Positions 51,587 through 59,458 are shown, counted from the stretch's first letter. The stretch: 64,000 nt of DNA from Terriglobia bacterium (GCA_020072845.1 JAIQGF010000011.1:286173-350172); one strand, 5' to 3'. The notes: generated by a model from the sequence alone, not told the origin. Numbers and translations are program-made.

Positions 51587-53721
51587 CAAGTCAGTTTTCC
51601 GGCCCGGAGGCCGGCCTCCTCCATCGCCGCTTCCAGGTCTTCCGGCTCAATGGCGACCCGCGCCGGAACGCCTGCGGTCTTGTCGGCGGCGTGCACGGCG
51701 CGCCGGATGGCGCGCAGGGCGGCCTGGTGGCATAACGAGCTGATCTCGGCGCCGCCATAGCCCTCGCTGCGCGACGCCAGATCTTGCGCGCTCACCTCGG
51801 CGGCCAGCGGTTTGTTGCGCAAGTGCACCTGGAAAATTTCCCGGCGCCCGTCTTCGTCGGGAAGCGGGATCTCCACAATTTCATCGAAGCGGCCGGGCCG
51901 CACGATGGCCGGGTCCAGCATGTCGGCGCGGTTGGTGGCGCCCAGCACCAGCACCCCCCGCAATTCTTCCACTCCATCCAACTCGGCCAGGAACTGGCTC
52001 AGAACCCGTTCCGAGACGTGCGAGTCGGAGCCGCCGTTACCACGGCTGGGCACGAGCGCGTCGATCTCGTCGAAGAAAACAATGCAAGGGGCCGCCTGCC
52101 GCGCCTTGCGAAAGATGTCGCGCACCGCCCGCTCCGACTCTCCCACGTACTTGGAGAGCAGCTCCGGCCCTTTGACCGAGATGAAATTCACCTTGGTCTC
52201 GCTGGCCATGGCTTTGGCCAGCAGGGTCTTGCCGCATCCCGGAGGCCCCGACAGCAGGATTCCCTTGGGCGGCTTGACGCCGGCCTGGCTGAACAGGTCG
52301 GGGTAGCGCAGCGGCCACTCCACCGCCTCCACCAGGCGCGCCTTGACCTCCGCCAGCCCGCCGACGTCCTCCCAGCTCACGTTGGGGACATCGACGAACA
52401 CCTCGCGCATGGCGGAAGGCTCGATGGTCTGCAGCGCGGCCAGGAAATCGTCCATCTCGACTTCCAGCTTGGCCAGTTGGTCGTAGGGGATGCGGGCCAG
52501 GCCGAAGTCCACGTCCGGCAAGATGCGGCGCAGGCAGATCATCGCCGACTCGCGGCACAGCGCTTCCAAGTCAGCCCCCACGAAACCGTGGGTGATGGCC
52601 GCGAGGTGGGGCAGGTCGACTTCTTTCCCCAGCGGCATGCCGCGGCTGTGGATCTCCAGAATCTGCAGGCGCCCTGGGCGGTCGGGAATGGGGATGGAAA
52701 TCTCCCGGTCAAACCGCCCCGGCCGGCGCAGCGCCGGGTCCAGTACTTGCGGCAGGTTGGTGGCCGCGATCACGATCACTTTGCGCCGGCTGGCGAGCCC
52801 GTCCATCAGCGCCAGCAACTGCGCCACCACCCGCTTCTCCACGTCGCCCACCACCTGCTCGCGGCGGGGGGCAATGGCGTCGATTTCGTCGAGGAAAATA
52901 ATGCTGGGGGCCTTGCGGTCGGCCTCCTCGAAGATCTTCCGCAGATGCGCTTCGCTCTCGCCGTAAAACTTGTGGATGACCTCGGGGCCGCTGACGGAGA
53001 AGAAGCTGGCCTGGGTCTCGTGGGCGATGGCGCGGGCGATCAGCGTCTTGCCGCAGCCCGGTGGCCCGTACAGCAGCACTCCTTTGGGCGCGTCGATCCC
53101 CAGACGCTCGAAGACCTCGGGGTAGCGCAGAGGAAGCTCGATCATCTCCCGGATGCGGGTCAGGTGAGGCTTCAGCCCGCCAATGTCCTCGTAGGAAATG
53201 GCGCGCGCGGCGGCTTGCTGCGGCTTTGTCTTGGAGATCAGCAACTGGGTGCCGGGCCCGATCAGCACCGGGCCCTTGGGCACCGTGCTCTCCACCTTGA
53301 AGTCGGCCCAGCGCGATCCGAACAAGGTGGCCCGGATGCGGTTCTCCGCCAGGACCGGCAACCCGTCCAGACGGCTGCCGATGTAGTCCATGTCGCGCTC
53401 CGAGGGGACGACGTTGGTGGGGAGCAGAACCACGCGCTCCGCCGCCGGGCAGGAAATAGGTCGTGCCACGATATGTTCATCCAGCCCGACGGCCGCGTTT
53501 TCCCGCGTCAGCCCGTCCAGTTGCACCTGGGACTGGTCTCGCATGTCCTTAAATCCGGGCATGGCCTTGCAGACGGTCCGGGCCTTGCCGGCGACTTCCA
53601 CGATGTCTCCGACCTCCACCCCCAGCCGGGCCAGGTCCTCCGGCCCCATGCGGGCGTAGGCCCGGCCCACGTCCTTGCTGAGCGCCTCGCTGACTTTCAG
53701 CTTCAGTGGCTTGCCGCCCAT
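51586..53721 (-). CDS. Cdc48/p97-type tandem AAA ATPase in the gas-vesicle cluster
   Basis: A 711-residue Cdc48/VAT-like protein. An N-domain (about 1-165, KLKVSEALSKDVGRAYARMGPEDLARLGVEVGDIVEV) of the double-psi-barrel kind is followed by D1 (Walker A GPPGCGKT at 219-226, Walker B FLDEIDAI) and D2 (Walker A GPPGCGKT at 492-499, Walker B FFDEIDAL). Both sensor and Arg-finger motifs are present (ALRRPGRFDRE, IVRPGRFDEI). Cdc48 homologues are archaeal and eukaryotic; bacterial ones are patchy and often in gas-vesicle clusters. Here it is coupled to GvpF/L genes, so it probably unfolds or remodels Gvp intermediates, as an inference. Confidence 0.92.
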   Translation of the reverse strand: MGGKPLKLKVSEALSKDVGRAYARMGPEDLARLGVEVGDIVEVAGKARTVCKAMPGFKDMRDQSQVQLDGLTRENAAVGLDEHIVARPISCPAAERVVLLPTNVVPSERDMDYIGSRLDGLPVLAENRIRATLFGSRWADFKVESTVPKGPVLIGPGTQLLISKTKPQQAAARAISYEDIGGLKPHLTRIREMIELPLRYPEVFERLGIDAPKGVLLYGPPGCGKTLIARAIAHETQASFFSVSGPEVIHKFYGESEAHLRKIFEEADRKAPSIIFLDEIDAIAPRREQVVGDVEKRVVAQLLALMDGLASRRKVIVIAATNLPQVLDPALRRPGRFDREISIPIPDRPGRLQILEIHSRGMPLGKEVDLPHLAAITHGFVGADLEALCRESAMICLRRILPDVDFGLARIPYDQLAKLEVEMDDFLAALQTIEPSAMREVFVDVPNVSWEDVGGLAEVKARLVEAVEWPLRYPDLFSQAGVKPPKGILLSGPPGCGKTLLAKAMASETKVNFISVKGPELLSKYVGESERAVRDIFRKARQAAPCIVFFDEIDALVPSRGNGGSDSHVSERVLSQFLAELDGVEELRGVLVLGATNRADMLDPAIVRPGRFDEIVEIPLPDEDGRREIFQVHLRNKPLAAEVSAQDLASRSEGYGGAEISSLCHQAALRAIRRAVHAADKTAGVPARVAIEPEDLEAAMEEAGLRAGKLT

Positions 53722-53748
53722 TTCATTACCGCTCCCTTGGCTTTCGAA

Positions 53749-54261
53749 CTACTTCACCCACCGGATTTCCAGCACCCCGTTATTGCAGCTGACCTGCATC
53801 TTCTCTTTCGGGACGCTGCGCGGCAGGAGAACTTCCTTGCGGTACTTCTTGTCGCCGCGCTCGGCGGCGATGGTCAGAACATCGTCCTCCAGTTCGATAT
53901 GGACATCTTCCTTACTGGTGCCGGGCAGCTCCGCCAGTACCAGCAAGTACTTCTCTTCGTCGAAGATATCCACCATCGGCTCGCGCACTTCCTGGACCTC
54001 GGTGCGCCCCGAGCTGGCGTCGCGGCGAATATTGCCAAACGGCTCGATGCGCGGCCCCTGATCTCCCAGGCCCACTTTCACGGTGAATCCGTAGATGCCC
54101 CGGACTTGTTCTCCCGAGCCGCGAATGGTTCCGGTCTTGGATATCTCGCCCTGCTGTTCCAGGTCGGCCAGTTTTTCCACCAGGTCGCCCAGGCCGCGGA
54201 GGATGCCTCCGAGGCCGCCTTCCAGTCCGCCGCGTGTGTCTTTCTCTCTCGTCTTTTCCAC
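53749..54261 (-). CDS. gvpH: Hsp20-family protein (GvpH-like)
   Basis: A 170-residue small heat-shock protein with an N-terminal Gly-rich part (GGLEGGLGGILRGLGDLVEKLADLEQQGE) and an alpha-crystallin domain (MVDIFDEEKYLLVLAELPGTSKEDVHIELEDDVLTIAAER...YRKEVLLPRSVPKEKMQVSCNNGVLEIRW). The VREPMVDIFDE entry and the LGDLVEKLADLEQQGEI lead are those of GvpH in gas-vesicle clusters. The start is a GTG immediately after the activator's TAA, with GGAGAG in place. In Halobacterium GvpH interacts with GvpF-M proteins and stabilises them; here it would join Cdc48. Confidence 0.9.
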   Translation of the reverse strand: MEKTREKDTRGGLEGGLGGILRGLGDLVEKLADLEQQGEISKTGTIRGSGEQVRGIYGFTVKVGLGDQGPRIEPFGNIRRDASSGRTEVQEVREPMVDIFDEEKYLLVLAELPGTSKEDVHIELEDDVLTIAAERGDKKYRKEVLLPRSVPKEKMQVSCNNGVLEIRWVK

Positions 54262-55701
54262 TTAGAGCTCTCCTTTTCTCGTTCTGTCGGAAAGAATGCC
54301 GTACTCTTTGAGTTTCAGGTGAATGGTCTTGTAGTCGATGTGCAGCAAGCGCGAAGCCTTGGCTTTGTTGCCGCCGGTTTCGCGCAGCACGCGCAGCAGA
54401 ATCTCGCGCTCCAGGGCAGCGGTCTTTTGTTGCACGATGTCTCTCAGGGACAAGCCGTTCCAGGGCTTCTGCCCGGCCACCGCATAGCCCGCATCGTGCT
54501 CCGCATTCGCCGTGCTCTGTGGCGGGGCGCTGGGAATGGCGAGATGATGCTGGCTGATGGTGTCATCGGCCAGTAGAACCGCCCGCCGGATCATGGAGCG
54601 CAGCTCGCGGACGTTGCCCGGCCAGTGGTAGGCCAGCAGGGCATCGACCGCCGCCTGGGTAAAGCTCTCGACCTTCTTGTGCAGCTCGGCGTTGGTGAGC
54701 TTGAGAAACCGCTGGGCCAGATAGACGATGTCTTCCCGCCGCTCCCGCAAGGGGGGAACGTTGATGGTGAATTCGTTCAGGCGGAAATAGACATCGCGGC
54801 GAAACAGGCCTTCCTTGCACTCCGCCAGGTGGTGCAGATCCTGATTGCTGGCCGCCAGAACCCGCACATCCACGCGGATGGGCTGCGTACCCCCAATGCG
54901 GCAAATGGTTCGCTCCTGCAGCACGCGCAGAAGCTTGGCCTGCGATCCCAGAGGCATATTGGAAACTTCGTCCAGGAAAAAGGTTCCGCCCGAGGCCATT
55001 TCGAACTTCCCCATCCGCCGCTGGTCCGCCCCGGTGTAGGCCCCTTTCTCGTATCCGAATAGCTCGCTGTCCAGCAGCGTCTCCGGGATGGCGCCGCAGT
55101 CCACGGTGAGCAGCGGACTCTGCGAGCGGAAGCTCAGGGCGTGAGTGGCGCGCGCCACCAACTCCTTGCCCGTCCCGGTTTCCCCCAGAATCAGCACGCT
55201 GAAGTTGGTTTTGGCGACGCGGGCGACCTCCGAGGCCAGGCGGTCGATGACGCTGCTGGGGCCCATCGACTCCCGCAGCGAGGCCTCGTCTTCCACCTGC
55301 AAGGACAGGCAGCGCACCTTGCGCTTGAGGGAACGCTCGTTCAAGGCGCGGAATACCACCCGCAGCACTTCGTGGTGCTTGAGCGGCTTCTCCAGGTAGT
55401 CGTGGGCGCCCGCCCGCATGGCGGCCACCGCTCCCCGAATCTCCGGCGTGTGCGTCATCAGAATCACCGGCAGGTCCTGATCCAGCGCCTTGGCTGCCTT
55501 CAAGGCCTGGATGCCGTCCATGTCCGGCAATCGGGAAGCCAGGATCAGCGCGTCGGGAACCTCGGTGCGAATTTTTTCCAGGCCGGCTTCCCCGGTGTGG
55601 GCGATGATCGCGGTCAGGCCCTCCTGCCCCACGTACTCAGACAGCAGGCTGCACGCCTCCGCTTGCTCGTCCACGATCAGAATCTTGTTTCCCGCAGTCA
55701 T
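54262..55701 (-). CDS. Sigma-54-dependent activator with a degenerate receiver
   Basis: A 479-residue NtrC-family activator: receiver (1-120), AAA+ domain (Walker A GETGTGKE 173-180, GAYTGA 220-225 replacing GAFTGA, Walker B GGTFFLDEVSNM, FRRDVYFRLNEF) and Fis-type helix-turn-helix (GGNKAKASRLLHIDYKTIHLKL). In the receiver the Asp-pocket (VDEQ), Thr83 and Lys105 remain, but the phospho-acceptor is Ala55 (DALILASRLPDMDG, where family members have Asp). It therefore cannot be switched on by phosphorylation at that site. It is upstream of GvpH and Cdc48 and is the obvious regulator of the sigma-54 promoter before gvpA. ATG 55701 is the only start that excludes an antisense-like extension. Confidence 0.93.
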   Translation of the reverse strand: MTAGNKILIVDEQAEACSLLSEYVGQEGLTAIIAHTGEAGLEKIRTEVPDALILASRLPDMDGIQALKAAKALDQDLPVILMTHTPEIRGAVAAMRAGAHDYLEKPLKHHEVLRVVFRALNERSLKRKVRCLSLQVEDEASLRESMGPSSVIDRLASEVARVAKTNFSVLILGETGTGKELVARATHALSFRSQSPLLTVDCGAIPETLLDSELFGYEKGAYTGADQRRMGKFEMASGGTFFLDEVSNMPLGSQAKLLRVLQERTICRIGGTQPIRVDVRVLAASNQDLHHLAECKEGLFRRDVYFRLNEFTINVPPLRERREDIVYLAQRFLKLTNAELHKKVESFTQAAVDALLAYHWPGNVRELRSMIRRAVLLADDTISQHHLAIPSAPPQSTANAEHDAGYAVAGQKPWNGLSLRDIVQQKTAALEREILLRVLRETGGNKAKASRLLHIDYKTIHLKLKEYGILSDRTRKGEL

Positions 55702-55721
55702 GTAGCGTTCTGTCTCCCACG

Positions 55722-56378
55722 TCAAGGATGGTGAATGGGCAGATGGCGAATGGGGCGGACTACTCGGATGTCTTTGGCCAGCCAAGACTCCACCGAGTGC
55801 AGCATGCCCAGAAAAAGCAGGCCGGTTTCGCCCTGCTGGAGGGTGGTGTTGATCCTGGCGCCGAGGAACTGGTCGCGCCGCTGGAGCAAGGAATCCCGCA
55901 AATTCCTGCCTCGGGACGCGGCCCGCGCCGGGACTTTGGACGGCGGCACGGAGAAAGCTTGCTGCTGGAGCTGATACTCCTCGACCAGCAACTCGGAGGA
56001 TTCCGTGCCCATGATGGTGGCGCCCTTTTCCTTCAGTTTCAGCAGCAGTTGATGGTTGCGGCTCCCCGCCTTGGCCAGCTCGCTCACGATCTCCAACTCG
56101 CGGCCGCACACCGGCAACCCATCCTGGTAGACACGGAGCCGCTCGTAGGGAATTGCCAGGCCCTCGAGGGTCTGTTCGATTTGCGTCCACAGCCGGGTGA
56201 CCAACTCGAAATTGCGTTCCAAGCTTTTCTTGCCCAGCTTCGCCACTTTCATGCGCTGGATTGGCTCGCTGAGCGCTCCCATGTCGGCTTGAGTGTGAAT
56301 GATGGGAATCAGGATCAGAGTCCGCAGGCCCGCCGGGCGGTTGAGAGGACCGGAGGCAGGTTGGTTTCTTCTCTCCAT
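55722..56378 (-). CDS. Unknown protein heading the gas-vesicle cluster
   Basis: A 218-residue soluble, helix-rich protein. LRTLILIPIIHTQADMGALSEPIQRMKVAKLGKKSLERNFELVTRLWTQIEQTLEGL, then PYERLRVYQDGLPVCGRELEIVSELAKAGSRNHQLLLKLKEKGATIMGTESSELLVEEYQLQQQAF, is well-ordered and looks conserved. It starts upstream of the sigma-54 activator (20-base gap) and could be its sensor or partner, which is an inference. An ATG at 56378 or GTG at 56387 may start it. No family is recognised. Confidence 0.75.
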   Translation of the reverse strand: MERRNQPASGPLNRPAGLRTLILIPIIHTQADMGALSEPIQRMKVAKLGKKSLERNFELVTRLWTQIEQTLEGLAIPYERLRVYQDGLPVCGRELEIVSELAKAGSRNHQLLLKLKEKGATIMGTESSELLVEEYQLQQQAFSVPPSKVPARAASRGRNLRDSLLQRRDQFLGARINTTLQQGETGLLFLGMLHSVESWLAKDIRVVRPIRHLPIHHP

Positions 56379-56531
56379 GATTCGCACGAGCTATCTTTCG
56401 GAGGGTACCGCAGGAGTGACGGGAGCAACAGCAGTAGGAAATGTTTTGTTAAGCCATCAGTGCCGGATCGGGTTGGCGTTCAAATTAGAACTCGCCGCTT
56501 TGCTTCGCTGTGACCGCCGCTCGTCGCCGTT

Positions 56532-56774
56532 TTGCGCCACGCGAACGTGAGCACCACGGCGATGTACAGCATCAAGACGGCCGCTGACGACGTTCGCAGC
56601 GCAATGGCGAAGCTGGAGGACAACATTGAGAACGCAAGGCAGACCCCAGAAATCGTTGGGGACAACTTCAGGACACGCAACCTCAATTCCACCGCAGGAT
56701 CTTTCCACACTGCACTGAGGCTGAAGCGATTGGGATTGCATGAAACTGGCGGAGGGAGAGGGATTCGAACTTGA
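56532..56774 (+). pseudogene. Integrase (tyrosine recombinase) C-terminal remnant
   Basis: The frame reads LRHANVSTTAMYSIKTAADDVRSAMAKLED. H-x-N-V-S-T-T-x-x-Y is the catalytic His/Tyr end of a phage-type integrase. There is no upstream Arg-containing region, so it is a fragment. It is 30-60 bases left of a partial copy of the tRNA-Ser 3' end, as expected for the end of an integrated element. Confidence 0.75.
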
Positions 56775-56874
56775 GGCGCTTACGCGGCGTGAGCGAAGCG
56801 GGAGCCGCGTGCCGAAATCCCGAGCGCAGCGAGGGACCTCAATAGAGAGCTGGCGGAGGGAGAGGGATTCGAAC
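56746..56874. repeat. 25-bp direct repeat of the tRNA-Ser 3' end (att-like)
   Basis: Bases 56746-56770 are identical to 56850-56874, the latter being the 3' part of the tRNA-Ser gene including CCA and part of the T arm (core GGAGGGAGAGGGATTCGAAC). The flanks differ. A duplicated tRNA 3' end beside an integrase remnant is the signature of site-specific integration. The matching far end of the element is not seen in the window. Confidence 0.75.
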
Positions 56875-56940
56875 CCCCGGTACCCTTTCGGGCACAGCGG
56901 TTTTCAAGACCGCCCGTTTCGACCACTCACGCATCCCTCC
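56851..56940 (-). tRNA. tRNA-Ser (anticodon TGA)
   Basis: Reverse strand: acceptor GGAGGGA pairs with TCCCTCC, anticodon loop CTTGAAA (TGA), long variable arm (GTGCCCGAAAGGGTAC) as in class II serine tRNAs, T loop GTTCGAATC, and an encoded CCA at 56853-56851. 90 nt. It stands at the upstream end of the gas-vesicle cluster with its 3' end pointing to it. Confidence 0.96.
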
Positions 56941-57002
56941 GGGTTCACTTTCAGTAGTTTACCAGCGCTTGTTAGTTCTGCTGATGGCTACTGTGGGGAC
57001 TT

Positions 57003-57460
57003 TTGTGGGGACCCACCACGCTCGAACTGCGAAACACTTGGCCTGAGTTCGTGAGCCGCGCTGTCGATCAATGGGCCTACGGGCAAGGTCTTCACTGGCA
57101 CACGATCCAGCCAGGACGGCCGATGGAGAACGGCTACGTGGAGAGCTTCAACGGGCGCTTCCGTGACGAGTGCCTGAACGAGAACTGGTTCACCGATCTG
57201 GCCGATGCCAGGGAGAAGATCGCGCAGTGGAAGCAGGACTACAACGAAATGCGTCCGCACAGCAGCTTGCAGTACCGTACACCAGTGGAGTTTGCAGCGC
57301 AGGCGGCAGCGAGCTTCTACAGAGATGGAGTGGGGCAAGAGGCCTCAAACGCCGGCCCCTTGCCCCACGCCCCCATCCCCGCTACGCAGGAAGGAGCGTG
57401 GGGCGAACAAAAACCGGAGAAAGTCTCGTTATCCGTGGACTAACAATGGGGGGCAGGTCA
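57003..57460 (+). mobile_element. IS3-family element remnant (transposase 3' end)
   Basis: The frame 57003-57443 contains [49 protein letters not shown] and [19 protein letters not shown], the C-terminal half of an IS3 OrfB transposase including the last E of the DDE triad. The N-terminal half and OrfA are missing, cut near TGTGGGGAC repeats at 56993-57012. GGGGGGCAGGTCA at 57448-57460 looks like the IS right end. It lies immediately beside tRNA-Ser and the integrase remnant. Confidence 0.85.
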
Positions 57461-57475
57461 CCGATTGGCTCTCTG

Positions 57476-57562
57476 TTAGGAACCCTTCCCGGTGAGCTTG
57501 ACCGTCTGTGGACTGTTGCTGGCGTCATCATTAATCGTCAGCGTTCCGGTCCTAGAAGGCCT
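57476..57562 (-). pseudogene. C-terminal fragment of a choice-of-anchor/ASH-domain protein
   Basis: On the reverse strand, the last codons before a TAA read GTLTINDDASNSPQTVKLTG followed by KGS, the typical end of an abnormal-spindle/choice-of-anchor D repeat in large exported proteins. Upstream (to the right) the similarity stops after about 27 codons, so only the 3' tail is left, truncated beside the IS3 remnant. Confidence 0.6.
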
Positions 57563-57714
57563 CTCGTAAATGAACCGAACTGAGCAACAAGTCCTCGAAG
57601 TTGTTGAATCGACGATGCTGCGCTTTGCGCTCCAACCAAGCATCAGTTCATCACGGTCATGCAGTTACAACAACTTACGCTTGTGTTGCAACTGCTTCTA
57701 GACAGAAGTGACGC
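57563..57714. other. No feature seen
   Basis: About 150 bases with lower GC, following the truncated tail and before a small minus-strand gene. CAGTTACAACAACTTACGC and GTTGCAACTG form a weak inverted pair (57661-57693). Nothing else is seen. Confidence 0.4.
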
Positions 57715-57903
57715 CTATGCGGTGCGAACGGATGGTGCGGTTTCGCGCTTGCGCTGCTCTTTTTCCACCCACTCTACGAAGAGGTTTTGGAATTCTTCCT
57801 GCGTGTAAATTCCCTTTTGCATCAGGAGAGAGTTCATCGCGTAAATCGTAGCCTTGAATCCTTCGTCTCTTGTGGATGCCTGAAGTGCCTCTTCAAACGA
57901 CAT
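57715..57903 (-). CDS. Small hypothetical protein
   Basis: A 62-residue acidic/basic helical protein (SFEEALQASTRDEGFKATIYAMNSLLMQKGIYTQEEFQNLFVEWVEKEQRKRE). The ATG at 57903 follows a good GGAGAGG. A GTG at 57918 is less likely because the ribosome-binding site would overlap the coding sequence. The composition is less GC-rich than the neighbours, suggesting it belongs to the imported or disturbed region. No family is recognised. Confidence 0.62.
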   Translation of the reverse strand: MSFEEALQASTRDEGFKATIYAMNSLLMQKGIYTQEEFQNLFVEWVEKEQRKRETAPSVRTA

Positions 57904-58017
57904 GTTCGCCCTCTCCACTGCTCCTATCCAATTACAAATCGGAGTGCAATTAAAGCATAGGAATCGAACGAATCAACAAAGAAGTTTGAAACCGTTGTGG
58001 ATAACGCAGCAGAATCA

Positions 58018-58047
58018 ATGGACCCGCGTTCATCCGCGTGAATCAGG
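58018..58047. repeat. Copy of the GATTnACGCnGAT repeat
   Basis: On the reverse strand, CCTGATTCACGCGGATGAAC followed by GCGGGTCC, related to the copies at 1712-1800, 2876-2907 and 61705-61733. It lies in a 240-base gap with no gene. Confidence 0.6.
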
Positions 58048-58142
58048 GGCTGTTTTTCTGTCGTCTCAAGAAGAACTGCGCTGCCCGCGGTTCTCGCCGC
58101 GAGCAGCGCACCTAAGCAAACCTCAATTCCACAATGCCGCAG

Positions 58143-58910
58143 TTACTTGGCGGCGGGCGCCATGTAGCTGAGGTCGGACCGGAAATGCAGCAGCTCGGAG
58201 GTGGAGCCCCAATAATCCTTGCGCAGCGCAGTCATGATGGTTGCGCCCTGGTCGCCGTAGGCCTCCTGCATGATCGCGTCCAGCGTTTTTGCGGTTGTAC
58301 CCGCCATCTCGCCCATGTTCTTGCGTTCCTGCACCAGCACCAGCTCGGGGCCGCGTCCGCCGTTGGCGAGCGAATACCAGTCCTGGACCGTGGTGGGCGT
58401 GTTGGTCTTGGCGAAGGCGGCGTTGATCTTCTTGACCGCGTCGGCGAAGTCGAGCAGCCCCTCCGGCTTGAGGGCGAAATAGATCACGCTCAGGTATGGG
58501 GGCGGCGTGGCGCCGGGCTTGTGGGCCACGGTGAGGTCGGAACGGAGCGCATAGTAGGTCACGGTATCCCCGGCCAGGTAGGGACCCATGGTGGCGTTGG
58601 CGTTGGCGCCGTCGGCGACGTTGAACTTCTCGCGCGTGTCGAAGTCCTTCCAATCGTGGCCGCAGGTGGCCACCAGGTAGTTACCGCTGTTCTCCCCGGT
58701 GGTGATCTCCCAGACCTCCCAGGACCAGGTATCGTTCTGCGACTTGTGCCAGGCCATGTGCTTGGCGCGTCCCTGCTCGTACTGCGCCGTCATGCCCGGC
58801 TTTACTTTGTTGATGTGAACCTCGCAGACGCTGGCCGGCGGCGGGGCCTGGGCTACGGCCAGGGCTGCGGTTAGACAAACGATGGACAGCACGAGAAACG
58901 TCTTACGCAT
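58143..58910 (-). CDS. Exported protein of unknown function
   Basis: A 255-residue secreted protein with a clear signal peptide (RKTFLVLSIVCLTAALAVAQ). The mature part begins VCEVHINKVKPGMTAQYEQGRAKHMAWHKSQNDTWSWEVWEITTGENSGNYLVAT, a pattern of the NIPSNAP/dimeric alpha-beta barrel type. A second, similar half (YLSVIYFALKPEGLLDFADAVKKINAAF... LVLVQERKNM) suggests two ferredoxin-like barrels in tandem. ATG 58910 has a GAGGAGG, so the TTG nine bases upstream is rejected. Such proteins are common in Acidobacteriota; the function is unknown. Confidence 0.82.
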   Translation of the reverse strand: MRKTFLVLSIVCLTAALAVAQAPPPASVCEVHINKVKPGMTAQYEQGRAKHMAWHKSQNDTWSWEVWEITTGENSGNYLVATCGHDWKDFDTREKFNVADGANANATMGPYLAGDTVTYYALRSDLTVAHKPGATPPPYLSVIYFALKPEGLLDFADAVKKINAAFAKTNTPTTVQDWYSLANGGRGPELVLVQERKNMGEMAGTTAKTLDAIMQEAYGDQGATIMTALRKDYWGSTSELLHFRSDLSYMAPAAK

Positions 58911-59104
58911 GCGGTGCAACCTCCTCAGGACTTTCTTTGGATTTTGTGAGTGAACCTACGGGCCGTGTGGTTCGACACCCCTGATTGGTTGCCGCAAGCC
59001 TACGCGGCGGCTGGGACGAGTGTCAACCGGAGACGAAAGCCAAGTACGCACCCGTGTGTCATACTACCGAGGCGCATGTCAGACGCAGAAAGGACGTGGC
59101 GGAC

Positions 59105-59458
59105 ATGGGCGTCACGTATGTTGAAGGGGTGGTTACGGGCCCGACGGACAAACAGGCTACCGTACGTTTCCTGGTTGACAGCGGCGCAACCTACACCCTG
59201 CTGCCGCACGATGATTGGAAAGCGCTGGAGCTTGCGCCCAAGCGTCAGGTCACGTTTACGCTGGCCGATGGCACCACGGTTGAGCGCGCCGTCTCGGAGG
59301 CGCACCTCAGACTGCCCGAAGGCGAGGGACACACGCCGGTCATCCTGGGCGAACCGGGAGATCAGGCGTTGCTGGGAGCGGTGACGCTGGAAATCTTAGG
59401 CCTGGTTCTCCATCCCTTCAAGCGCACCCTGGAACCGATGCGCATGCTGCTCGCCTGA
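59105..59458 (+). CDS. Retropepsin-like aspartyl protease domain protein
   Basis: A 117-residue protein with the clan AA motif FLVDSGATYTLLP (catalytic Asp at about residue 24 in DSG) and the later hydrophobic-hydrophobic-Gly pair ALLGAVTLEILGLVLHP. It is the size of a single retroviral protease subunit, so an active form would be a dimer. The ATG at 59105 follows AAAGGACGTGGCGG. Such stand-alone retropepsins in bacteria are little studied. Alone on the plus strand. Confidence 0.82.
   Translation: MGVTYVEGVVTGPTDKQATVRFLVDSGATYTLLPHDDWKALELAPKRQVTFTLADGTTVERAVSEAHLRLPEGEGHTPVILGEPGDQALLGAVTLEILGLVLHPFKRTLEPMRMLLA

Noticed and set aside
51784..54576. 930-codon open frame on the plus strand across the Cdc48, GvpH and activator genes
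   Set aside because: It is antisense to three well-recognised genes. Long antisense frames are expected in GC-rich DNA, and its composition (Gln/His/Arg-rich) matches a shadow.
55702..56190. N-terminal extension of the sigma-54 activator
   Set aside because: It overlaps the 55722 gene in another frame and is Gly/Arg/His-rich; the receiver begins right after the ATG at 55701.
56740..57054. Open frame across the tRNA-Ser gene
   Set aside because: It reads through the tRNA and its partial copy; the tRNA structure explains the sequence.
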